Source: Trebonia sp963843745 (GTDB taxonomy: Bacteria; Actinomycetota; Actinomycetes; Streptosporangiales; Streptosporangiaceae). Taken from it: a DNA stretch of 64,000 bases. The translations under genes were made by a program, and so were the position numbers. The DNA lies in NCBI GenBank assembly GCA_963843745.1, contig CAWJLP010000012.1, positions 186,001 through 250,000 on the forward strand, in the 5' to 3' direction. This document shows positions 41,855 through 50,119 of this stretch, one piece after another (position 1 is the first letter of the stretch; each line of letters starts with the position of its first letter). The notes beneath the pieces were generated by a model. It was not told the DNA's origin. It did no database searches and saw only the letters and a list, made by a program, of their open reading frames with translations.

Positions 41855-43048
41855 ATGGCTGGTGTGGAGTTCGGGTTGTTTGACTGTGATACGCACTGCT
41901 ATGAGTCGCGGGATGCGTTCACGCGGTATCTGCCGAAGGAGTGGCTGGGGCAGGCGATCGCGCCGGTGCGGATGCCGGACGGGACCGAGCGGATCATGGC
42001 CGGGGACCGGGTGGCGGTGTTCAACTCCGAGCAGGGGCTGGGGTTTGACCTGGCGTACAAGCCGGGGTCGTTGAAGGAGATGCTGCGGCAGATGGCGTCG
42101 GGGAACCCGGATGAGACGTATCAGCCGGAGCCGATGCGGCCGGAGTACCTGGACCGGGCGGCGCGGGTGAAGGTGATGGACGCGCAGGGGGTGGAGCGGG
42201 CGGTGCTGTTCCCGTCGGCGATGGCCTTGTCGGTGGAGAACTACGTGAAGAACGTCCCGGCCGCCTACGCCAACATCCGGTCTTTCAACCGGTGGTTCGA
42301 TGAGGAGTGGGGGTTTAACCGGGACGGCCGGATCCTGGCGCCTGCGTTGCTGTCGCTGGCGGATGTGGACCTGGCGGTGGCGGAGACGGAGCGGGTGCTG
42401 GCGGCGGGGGCGCGGATCGTGCTGCTGCCGACCGGCCCGGCGCATGGCCGGTCGCCGGGTGACCCGTGGTTCGACCCGGTGTGGGCGCGGCTGAACGAGG
42501 CGGGGGTGACGGTCGCGTTCCACATCATGGAGAACTGGTACAACGAGACGATTGCGGCGGCGTGGGGGCAGGATCCGTGGCCGGGGTCGTGGCACATGTC
42601 GGCGTGGCAGTGGAACAACCTGTACGGTGAGCGGCCGATCGAGGACACGCTGTCGGCGCTGATCTTCGACAACCTGTTTGGCCGGTTCCCGGAGCTGAAT
42701 GTGCTGGTGGCGGAGTTCGGCGCGTCCTGGGTGCCGCATTTCACGCAGCATATGGACAAGTCGCGGGGGATGGGCCGCAACGGGCCGTGGATCGGCGGGA
42801 AGCTGACCGAGCGGCCGTCGGCGATCTTCCGGCGGCACGTGCGGGTGGCGCCGTATCCGGAAGATGACATCCCGAAGATCGTCCGGGACCTGCCGGACGT
42901 GGACTGCCTGGTGATGGGCTCGGACTACCCGCACGCGGAGGGGCTGGCCGAGCCGGCCGGGTTCGCCGCCCTGCTGGACGGCCTCACGGAGGCGCAGCAG
43001 CGGCAGATCCTGCGCGACAACGCCACCAAACTCCTGGCCACCAGCTAA
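41855..43048 (+). CDS. Amidohydrolase-2 family metal-dependent hydrolase
   Basis: 397 residues from ATG 41855, with GGGAGG at 6-base spacing. Metal motifs DCDTH near residue 10, FHIMENW in the middle and GSDYPHAEG near residue 355 match those of the paralogue at 18313. Third-position G is unusually common (GCG, CGG, GTG, GGG rather than the C-ending codons of neighbours), which leaves a long open antisense frame. This could mark foreign origin. It is followed after 18 bases by an LLM gene, an arrangement paralleling 18313/19585. Confidence 0.85.
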   Translation: MAGVEFGLFDCDTHCYESRDAFTRYLPKEWLGQAIAPVRMPDGTERIMAGDRVAVFNSEQGLGFDLAYKPGSLKEMLRQMASGNPDETYQPEPMRPEYLDRAARVKVMDAQGVERAVLFPSAMALSVENYVKNVPAAYANIRSFNRWFDEEWGFNRDGRILAPALLSLADVDLAVAETERVLAAGARIVLLPTGPAHGRSPGDPWFDPVWARLNEAGVTVAFHIMENWYNETIAAAWGQDPWPGSWHMSAWQWNNLYGERPIEDTLSALIFDNLFGRFPELNVLVAEFGASWVPHFTQHMDKSRGMGRNGPWIGGKLTERPSAIFRRHVRVAPYPEDDIPKIVRDLPDVDCLVMGSDYPHAEGLAEPAGFAALLDGLTEAQQRQILRDNATKLLATS

Positions 43049-43066
43049 CCCGAACCAGCCGCCACC

Positions 43067-44086
43067 GTGAAAGTGGACATCACGGCCGACGCCGACCCGC
43101 GCACCTTCGCGGCGCGGGCTCGCGAGGCGGAGGCAGACGGGTACGACGGGCTCTGGCTGGGCGAGACCGCGCACGATCCGCTGATCGGGTGCGCGCTCGT
43201 TGGCGAGGCCACCTCGCGCATCAGCGTCGGTACCGGCATCGCGGTCGCGTTCGCCCGGTCCCCGATGACGCTCGCCGTAACGGCGAACGACCTCCAGCTG
43301 ACAACCGAGGGCCGGTTCCTGCTCGGCCTGGGGTCCCAGGTCAAGGCGCACATCACCCGCCGCTTCTCGATGCCCTGGTCGCATCCGGCGCCGCGGATGC
43401 GCGAGTTCGTCCTGGCGATGCGCGCGATCTGGCGATCGTGGCAGCACGGCGAGCCGCTGGACTTCACCGGCGAGTTCTACTCGCACACGCTGATGACCCC
43501 GTTCTTCAACCCAGGTCCGAACCCGTACGGCCCGCCCCGCGTCTTTCTCGCCGGCGTCGGGGACGCGATGACACGTGTCGCTGGCGAGGTCGCCGACGGG
43601 TTCCTGTGTCACGGGTTCACGACCGAGCGGTACTTGCGCGACGTCACGCTGCCGGCGCTGGCCGAGGGACGTCGGGCGGCGGGCCTGTCCATGGATGACT
43701 ATGAGATCAGCGGCCTGCCCTTCGTCGTGACCGGAGCGTCAGACGAGGAGATGGAGCGGTCCGCGCTCGGGGTCAGGGAACAGATCGCCTTCTATGCCTC
43801 GACCCCGGCCTACCGGCCGGTGCTTGACGCGCACGGGTGGGGCTCGCTGCAGGAGGAGCTGACCCCGATGTCCAAGGCGGGTCGCTGGCCCGAGATGCGC
43901 GAGCTCATCGACAACGACGTCCTCGACGCGTTCGCGATCGTCGCCCCTCCCGGCCAGGTGGCCGCGGCCATCAGCAAGAGGTACGACGGCCTCTTCACCC
44001 GCCTGCACCTCTACCTCAAGGCGTCACTGCAGAAAGACGTCGAACTGTCGATCGCCGAAGAGCTCCAGCGGCAGCCGTCGCAATGA
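43067..44086 (+). CDS. LLM-class F420-dependent oxidoreductase (TIGR03617-like)
   Basis: 339 residues from GTG 43067. Opening KVDITADADPRTFAARAREAEADGYDGLW and the middle HITRRFSMPWSHPAPRMREF match the TIGR03617 subgroup. Full LLM barrel with GFLCHGFTTERYL. The final codon overlaps the SDR ATG (ATGA), so it is co-translated with the frameshifted SDR. Likely works on a product of the amidohydrolase in front of it. Confidence 0.85.
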   Translation: MKVDITADADPRTFAARAREAEADGYDGLWLGETAHDPLIGCALVGEATSRISVGTGIAVAFARSPMTLAVTANDLQLTTEGRFLLGLGSQVKAHITRRFSMPWSHPAPRMREFVLAMRAIWRSWQHGEPLDFTGEFYSHTLMTPFFNPGPNPYGPPRVFLAGVGDAMTRVAGEVADGFLCHGFTTERYLRDVTLPALAEGRRAAGLSMDDYEISGLPFVVTGASDEEMERSALGVREQIAFYASTPAYRPVLDAHGWGSLQEELTPMSKAGRWPEMRELIDNDVLDAFAIVAPPGQVAAAISKRYDGLFTRLHLYLKASLQKDVELSIAEELQRQPSQ

Positions 44087-44990
44087 CCGGTCCCCGGTTC
44101 GGCGGCCGCGTCGCCCTGGTTACCGGGGCGAGCCGCGGCATCGGCGCCGCGCTGGCCGCTGCTCTTGCCGCCGAGGGCGCCGCCGTCGCCTGCGCCGCAC
44201 GCACCGAGCGGGTCTGGGACGAGCGGCTGCCCGGCACCATCCACGACACGGTCGACGCCATCCGGCGGAACGGAGGCCGCGCGATCGCGGTGCGCTGCGA
44301 CCTGACGGTCGACGACGACATCGTGGACCTGGCCGCGACGGTGGCGCGGGAGCTCGGGCCGGCGGACATCCTGGTCAACAACGCCGCCCTGACCGTTCCC
44401 GGGCGCCCCCCAGCTCAGACAGCACCGGCGCAGGCGGCACCGCCGCCGGCCCCGCGGCGCGTCCGTCGTCGCCTGCCGCTCCTCCTCGCGCAGCCGGGGC
44501 GCCGGGTTTCCTGGACTTCCCGCTGAAGGGATACCGGCGGCACTTTGAGGTCGACGTGTTCGCCGCGTATCGCCTGATGCAGCTCGTGCTGCCGGGGATG
44601 ATCGCCGCCGGGCGCGGGTCGATCCTCAACATCACCAGCGACGCGTCGCGGCGCCCGGGGGAGGGGCCGTGGCCCGGCGCCGGCGGCCCCACGCCGTTCG
44701 CTTACGGCGGGGCCAAGGCCGCCCTGGAGCATCTCACCCAGGCGGTCGCCTTCGAGATGCAGCCGCACGGCGTGAGCGTCAACGCGCTGATGCCGTCGCT
44801 TCCCGTGGCCACGCCTGGGCTCGAGGTGACGTCCCCCGGCATGGACGGCCAGCTGCCGATCGCCGACTTCTGCGCGGCGGCGCTGCGGCTGCTTGCGGCG
44901 CCGGCGGCTCAGGTCACCGGCCGCGTCGCGTACAGCGAGGACGTGCTCCACCCGGAACTCGGCCGGCGCGGCTGGCTGGGACCTGGCTAA
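44083..44990 (+). pseudogene. SDR oxidoreductase with a -1 frameshift at a C6 tract
   Basis: ATG 44083 opens a normal SDR: VTGASRGIG, ILVNNAALT. At about 44405-44412 the frame must shift by -1 to continue as SSDSTGAGG-rich linker, then GFLDFPLKGYRRHFEVD, and so on to YGGAKAALEHL and LGRRGWLGPG at 44990. The shift point is CGC CCC CCA. The total length, 908 bases, is one short of a whole number of codons, as expected for a single lost base. It could be a mutation, a sequence error, or a slippery-site frameshift (C-CCC-CCA fits X-XXY-YYZ). Confidence 0.7.
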
Positions 44991-45087
44991 GCAGCTCATC
45001 ACCGACAGCCACCCACCGTGCTGGCCGCGCTACGGCCCGGCGTCGGCGCACGTCGCGGGCATACGCCTAACCTATTACTGATAACAA

Positions 45088-45108
45088 TTAGATAGATAAT
45101 CTAGCTAA
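45088..45108. promoter_or_regulatory. 21-base near-perfect dyad upstream of the ABC transporter
   Basis: Arms TTAGnTAGAT and ATCTAnCTAA around a single centre base, with one mismatched pair. It lies 132 bases before the substrate-binding protein start at 45240, in an AT-rich island that holds the promoter. It is the most symmetric candidate operator in the window. Confidence 0.5.
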
Positions 45109-45239
45109 CTATAGTTTTTGCGGCCGCAGGCGCTTATCGTCCTCTAAACAGCCGTGAACCTCGGCGACCGCGGGTCGACCCGGCGCCGCCGACAGTGAGC
45201 CGGTCAGCACCGGCAGCCGCTAAAGGGGGAACGAACCCA

Positions 45240-46547
45240 GTGATCATCAGGACACACCGGACGGCTCGGCTGCGGACATCCGCGGCAGCGAAGCTGACGA
45301 GCCGGTCCGCACTCACGCGCACGGCGCTGCTGGCCGGCGTCCTAGCCGCCGCGCTAGGCGTGGCCGCGTGCAGCAGCAGCAGTAGCAGTAGCTCTTCGTC
45401 ATCCGGCGCGACCACGAGCGGTACATCCGCCGCCGCCGCGCCGAAGGGCGCGCTGATCAAGATCGGCGTGATCGGCTCGCTGACCGGCCCGCAGGCCTCC
45501 TCTAGCGACCAGGGGGCGACGGTCGCCCCCGCGTGGGCCGACTGGATCAACGCCAACGGCGGCATCGGCGGCCACCCGGTCCAGGTCATCGTCATGGACG
45601 ACAAGGGCGACCCGGCGACGGCCCAGGCGGCCGGGCAGCAGTTCATCGCCGACGGCGTGAGCGCCATCATCGTGTCCTCCGACAACCTGGTCTCCGCCTT
45701 CGACAGCGCGGCGATCGCCAAGGGCATCCCGCTCATCGGCGGGCCGTCCGATGAGAACGACTGGTACACGAAGCCGGGCATGTTCGTGACCATGACCGGC
45801 ATCGTCCCCGGCCTTGGCGCCCAGGTCGCGGTCGCCGTCCAGGACGGTCACGCGAAGAAGTTCGCCAACCTGTACTGCGCCGAGGTCGCCGCCTGCGCGC
45901 AGGCCAACCCCATCCTGCAGGGGGCGGCCAAAGCGGCCGGGATCGGCTACACCCAGCTTGCGGTCAGCTCCACAGCGCCCAGCTACACCGCGCAGTGCCT
46001 GCAGCTGAAGCAGGAAGGCGTGGACTACGCACAGCTCAACTTCGCCACCGCGGCGGCGGTGCGGTTCGTCCAGAACTGCCAGGCCCAGGGCTACAACCCG
46101 ACCTGGGGATCTTCCGAGCAGAGCATCGGAGCCGCGTACGCCTCGCTGCCGAACTTCACCGCCTACGGCCCGGCGTACGCCTTCCCCTCGGTCGCCAGCG
46201 GAGCCCCGGTCGAACAGTTCACGTCCGTGATGCAGAAGTACGCGACCAACAGCAACTGGCGGGAGGGGACGGCCTCGTTCACCTGGCAGGGGCTGCAGGC
46301 CTTTGCTCAGGCCGTCAAGAACGCTGATGTAGCCGCCTCCACCGCCGTCACGTCCGCCGACGTGATGACCGGCCTGTATGACTTCAAGGGTGAGAACCTT
46401 GGCGGCTTGCTGGCCAACAACGTCACCTATACGAAGGGCAAGCCGCTCGGCTTCACCGCCAACGCGTGCTACTTCGTCGTCGGGATGAAGGGCGGCCAGA
46501 CCACCGCGCCCGCGGAACTGACCGCGCAGTGCCCCGCCAAGGCATGA
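45240..46547 (+). CDS. Branched-chain amino-acid-type ABC substrate-binding lipoprotein
   Basis: 435 residues from GTG 45240 (AAAGGGGG at 11-base spacing). Signal peptide of type II: RTALLAGVLAAALGVAAC, with the lipid-attachment Cys44. Eleven serines follow in a row, then a Thr/Ala linker, a flexible tether. The body starts IKIGVIGSLTGPQASS, GGIGGHPVQVIVMDDKGDP: the Peripla_BP_6 (LivK-like) fold. It would bind an amino acid, or more often in this setting an aromatic or short acid, and hand it to the permease 130 bases downstream. Confidence 0.88.
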   Translation: MIIRTHRTARLRTSAAAKLTSRSALTRTALLAGVLAAALGVAACSSSSSSSSSSSGATTSGTSAAAAPKGALIKIGVIGSLTGPQASSSDQGATVAPAWADWINANGGIGGHPVQVIVMDDKGDPATAQAAGQQFIADGVSAIIVSSDNLVSAFDSAAIAKGIPLIGGPSDENDWYTKPGMFVTMTGIVPGLGAQVAVAVQDGHAKKFANLYCAEVAACAQANPILQGAAKAAGIGYTQLAVSSTAPSYTAQCLQLKQEGVDYAQLNFATAAAVRFVQNCQAQGYNPTWGSSEQSIGAAYASLPNFTAYGPAYAFPSVASGAPVEQFTSVMQKYATNSNWREGTASFTWQGLQAFAQAVKNADVAASTAVTSADVMTGLYDFKGENLGGLLANNVTYTKGKPLGFTANACYFVVGMKGGQTTAPAELTAQCPAKA

Positions 46548-46625
46548 CGGCCTGGCAAGTCGTCGGCACAAAGATCTTGACCACCGACGCTAAAATAGGC
46601 ACAATCATCTAACTGATGCCACTTT

Positions 46626-46660
46626 CGGTGGGGCCGGAACCGCCGGCTTCGGCCCCACCG
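46626..46660 (+). other. Stable intercistronic stem-loop
   Basis: Arms of 11 bases (46626-46636 and 46650-46660; core GGTGGGGCCG/CGGCCCCACC) enclose a 13-base loop between the binding-protein gene and the fused permease. No T-tract follows. Such hairpins often shield the 3' end of the highly expressed binding-protein message or cause partial termination. The role is inferred. Confidence 0.55.
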
Positions 46661-46680
46661 GGAGCCCCGGAGGTCGCAAC

Positions 46681-49362
46681 GTGCAGGAGTTCTTGCCCTT
46701 CATCATCGCGGGGATAGCGGCCGGGTCCATCTACGGCCTGGCCGCTACCGGCTTGGTCCTCACGTATAAGACCTCGGGGATCTTCAACTTCGGCCAGGGG
46801 GCGCTGGCCACCGCCGCGGCGTACATCTTCTACGCCATGCACTACGCCAACAACATCAACTGGGTCGTATCCCTTGTCGTCTCGGTGATCATCGCCGGAC
46901 CGCTGATGGGGCTCGGCATGGAACGGATCAGCCGCCGCCTCTCCCAGCAGAGCGTGGCGTGGAAGATCGTGGCGACGACCGGGCTGATCCTGATCGTGCA
47001 GGGACTCGGGACGATCAAGTACGGCAGCGACACGATCGACGTCCCGCAGTTCCTCCCCAAGGGCACCGACTCCTTCGAGGTCGGCGGGGTCAACATCTCC
47101 TACGCCCAGCTGATCGTGACGGTGGTGGGCGTGGTCGCCGTCGCCGGCCTGTACGTACTCTTTCGCTGGACCCGCACGGGCACCGCGATGCGCGCCGTCG
47201 TGGACGATCCAGACTTGCTGGCGATGCAGGCCACGAGCCCGGTCCGGGTCCGGCGCACCGCCTGGATCATCGGCACGACGTTCGCCGCCTTGTCGGGCGT
47301 GCTGGTCCTTCCGTTCATCGGGCTGAGCGCCATCGCCCTTACCTACATCGTGGTGCAGGCGTTCGGCGCCGCCGCGCTCGGCGCGTTTAGCAGCATCCCG
47401 CTCACGTTCATCGGCGCCATCGCCATCGAGATCGTCGCCAACATCTCACAGAAGTACGTCGTCAACATAGGCTGGCTCGCCGGCCTGCCGGACAGCCTGC
47501 CGTTCATTGTCTTGTTCGTCGCGCTCTTCCTGCTTTCCCGCCGTCGGCTGACCTCCAGGTCGGACGTCGAGTCGCGCCCGCCGCTGCAATGGCAGGGTCC
47601 GGTCCGGGTCCGGGTCGTCACCGGGGTCGTCCTGGTAGGGCTGCTGGCCGTGGTGCCCTGGGTCGTGGGGGCGGAAAAGATCGGCTTCTGGACGATCGGC
47701 CTTACTCAGATGATCCTGCTCCTGTCCCTCGGTCTGCTGGTAAAGACGTCGGGACAGGTCTCGCTGTGCCAGGCCACCTTCGGCGCCATCGGCGCGGTCG
47801 CCTTCTCGCAGCTGACGGTCGGGGCGGGCATCCCATGGTTCGCAGCCCTGCTATTCGCAGGCCTGATCGTCGTCCCTGTTGGCGCTTTCCTCGCCATCCC
47901 CGCGATCCGGCTGCCGGGCCTCTTCCTAGCTCTGGCGACCTTCGGCTTCGGCATCTTCGTCCAGCAGATGCTCTACTCCACCAGCTGGATGTTCACCGTC
48001 TTGTCGAACGGCAGGGCGATTCCGCGGCCCTCGATCGGATCGAGTGACACGGGCTACTATTACGTGGTCCTGGTGATCCTCGTGGTCACCGCGCTGATCA
48101 TGGTCGCGATCCACGAACTGCGCCTTGGCCGGCTGCTCCGCGGCCTGTCGGACTCGCCGCTCGCCGTCGCCACCATGGGCCTGAGCACGAACACCACCCG
48201 CGTGATCGTGTTCTGCATCTCGGCGTTCTTCGCGGCCATATCCGGGGTGCTGTACGCGGCGTCGATTCACTTCGCGGTCTCCTCGGACATCCACTTCGAC
48301 CCGTTCTACTCGCTCACCCTCCTCGCGATCCTGGCGCTGGCGCCCTTCGCCGAACCGTGGTATGCGATCTTCGGGCTGATCGCGGCGGTGATCCCCGGGT
48401 ACCTGACGAGCACCAACGTGACCTGGTGGCTCAACGTGATCTTCGGCGTGTCGGCGGTCGCCGTCGCTCTCCGGGGCAGCCACGCGGGAATGCCGGGCCG
48501 CCTCAGGGAGTTCCTCGGACGCTTCGGGCACCCGCGGGAGACCGAGGCCGTCGATGCCGGCGACGTGCCCCGGCAGCGCACGCCGGAAGGCGACGGTCTG
48601 CAAGTCAGGGATCTCCGCGTCGCGTTCGGCGGCCTTGTCGCGGTCGACGGCCTGAGCTTCTCCGTGCCGCTCGGGCGCATTACCGGGCTGATCGGGCCGA
48701 ACGGAGCCGGCAAGACGACCACGTTTGACGCCTGCAGCGGCCTCAACCGCAGGATCGGCGGCCGGATCTCGCTGCGCGGGAAGGAAATGACGCGGCTGGG
48801 GGTCCCGGCGCGAGGGCGGCTGGGGCTAGGCCGGACCTTCCAGCGGATGGCCTTGTGCGAGCGCCTCACGGTCGCGGAGAACGTCGCGCTCGGCCGCGAG
48901 TCCGGGCTGGGCGGCGCCAGCGTCCTGGGCCAGCTCGCCGCGACCCGGTCGCAGCGAGCGGACACGCGGGCCGCGGCCTGGTCGGCCATGGAGCTGTGCG
49001 GGATAACCGAGCTGGCCGGAACCCAGGCCGGCGCGCTGTCCACCGGTCAGCGCCGACTGGTCGAGCTAGCCCGGTGCCTGGCTGGCCAGTTCGATGTCCT
49101 GATCCTCGACGAGCCCTCGTCGGGTCTTGACCACGCGGAGACAGAGGCGCTGGCCCGCATCCTGCGTAGAACCGTCGTGGAGCGTGGCTGCGGAATCCTG
49201 CTCGTAGAGCACGACATGTCCCTGGTCATGAACGTTTGCGAGCACATCTACGTGCTTGATTTCGGCAAGCTCCTGTTCGAGGGCGACCCGCCTGGGGTGG
49301 CGGCAAGTCCCGAGGTGCAGGCCGCGTACCTGGGCTATGCGACCGAGGCGGAGAAGGCCTGA
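46681..49362 (+). CDS. Fused ABC transporter: LivH-LivM permeases + LivG ATPase
   Basis: 893 residues from GTG 46681 (GGAGG at 7-base spacing). Residues ~1-290 are a LivH-type permease (QEFLPFIIAGIAAGSIYGLAA). Residues ~310-600 are a LivM-type permease (LVKTSGQVSLCQATFGAIGA, RLPGLFLALATFGFG). After a charged linker (~610-640), residues ~640-893 are a LivG ATPase: Walker A GPNGAGKTT (~673), signature LSTGQ, Walker B LILDEPSSGLD, H-loop LVEHDMS. Normally three genes; here one chain. The partner LivF gene overlaps by one base (ATGA). Confidence 0.92.
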   Translation: MQEFLPFIIAGIAAGSIYGLAATGLVLTYKTSGIFNFGQGALATAAAYIFYAMHYANNINWVVSLVVSVIIAGPLMGLGMERISRRLSQQSVAWKIVATTGLILIVQGLGTIKYGSDTIDVPQFLPKGTDSFEVGGVNISYAQLIVTVVGVVAVAGLYVLFRWTRTGTAMRAVVDDPDLLAMQATSPVRVRRTAWIIGTTFAALSGVLVLPFIGLSAIALTYIVVQAFGAAALGAFSSIPLTFIGAIAIEIVANISQKYVVNIGWLAGLPDSLPFIVLFVALFLLSRRRLTSRSDVESRPPLQWQGPVRVRVVTGVVLVGLLAVVPWVVGAEKIGFWTIGLTQMILLLSLGLLVKTSGQVSLCQATFGAIGAVAFSQLTVGAGIPWFAALLFAGLIVVPVGAFLAIPAIRLPGLFLALATFGFGIFVQQMLYSTSWMFTVLSNGRAIPRPSIGSSDTGYYYVVLVILVVTALIMVAIHELRLGRLLRGLSDSPLAVATMGLSTNTTRVIVFCISAFFAAISGVLYAASIHFAVSSDIHFDPFYSLTLLAILALAPFAEPWYAIFGLIAAVIPGYLTSTNVTWWLNVIFGVSAVAVALRGSHAGMPGRLREFLGRFGHPRETEAVDAGDVPRQRTPEGDGLQVRDLRVAFGGLVAVDGLSFSVPLGRITGLIGPNGAGKTTTFDACSGLNRRIGGRISLRGKEMTRLGVPARGRLGLGRTFQRMALCERLTVAENVALGRESGLGGASVLGQLAATRSQRADTRAAAWSAMELCGITELAGTQAGALSTGQRRLVELARCLAGQFDVLILDEPSSGLDHAETEALARILRRTVVERGCGILLVEHDMSLVMNVCEHIYVLDFGKLLFEGDPPGVAASPEVQAAYLGYATEAEKA

Positions 49363-50114
49363 TGACCAGCAGCCTGCAGCAGCCAGCCAGCAGCAACGGG
49401 TCGGGGCCCGGCTTGCCGCCGCCCGCACTTGAGCTTCGCGATGTCACCGGCGGCTACGGGCAGACCACCGTCTTGCGCGGCATCTCGATCACTGTCCCGG
49501 CGTCCGGTGTCGTCGCCCTGCTCGGCCCTAACGGCGCGGGTAAGACGACACTGCTCAAGACGGTGTCGGGCTTCCTGCGGCCGAGCTCAGGATCCATCCA
49601 GCTGTTCGGCAACGACGCGGCCGGCATAGCCCCTTACCGGCGCTTCCAGGAGGGGCTGTGCCACGTCCCCGAGGGCCGCGGCGTGTTCCGGTCCCTCACG
49701 GTGCGGGAGAACCTGATCATGCAGTCCCGCAAGGGCGAGGAAGCCGAGGCGATCAGCCAAGCGTGCGAGGTGTTCCCGGCACTCGGCCGTCGGATCGGCA
49801 ACATCGCCGGGACGCTGAGCGGCGGCGAGCAGCAGATGCTCGCGATGGCCACCGCGTACATCCGCAGCCCGCGGCTGATCATGGTCGACGAAGCGTCACT
49901 CGGTCTCGCCCCGCTAGTCGTCGACCAGGTCTTCGAGTTCATGGAAAAGGTAGCGCACGAGGGCAAGGCGCTGCTGATCGTCGACCAGTTCGCTACCAGA
50001 GCGCTGGCGCTCGCCGACACCGCGTACGTCCTCAGCCGGGGCTCGGTGACCTACTCGGGGTCGGCGAAGGAACTGGGCCAGGCGGAGCTGCTCAGCCAGT
50101 ACATGGGAACCTGA
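49362..50114 (+). CDS. livF: LivF-type ABC transporter ATPase
   Basis: 250 residues. Walker A GPNGAGKTT (~55-63), the LivF-specific CHVPEGRGVFRSLTVREN, signature LSGGEQQM and Walker B LIMVDEASLGLAP are all present. It completes the ATPase pair of the branched-chain-type importer. An N-terminal ~25-residue Ser/Gly/Pro extension is unusual. The start overlaps the stop of the fused gene. Confidence 0.9.
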   Translation: MTSSLQQPASSNGSGPGLPPPALELRDVTGGYGQTTVLRGISITVPASGVVALLGPNGAGKTTLLKTVSGFLRPSSGSIQLFGNDAAGIAPYRRFQEGLCHVPEGRGVFRSLTVRENLIMQSRKGEEAEAISQACEVFPALGRRIGNIAGTLSGGEQQMLAMATAYIRSPRLIMVDEASLGLAPLVVDQVFEFMEKVAHEGKALLIVDQFATRALALADTAYVLSRGSVTYSGSAKELGQAELLSQYMGT

Positions 50115-50119
50115 GCGCT

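Noticed and set aside
41795..43612. 605-codon open frame on the minus strand
   Set aside because: Antisense to the amidohydrolase and LLM genes; rich in Arg/Pro/His with no recognisable domain. The G-ending codons of the amidohydrolase remove stop codons from this frame.
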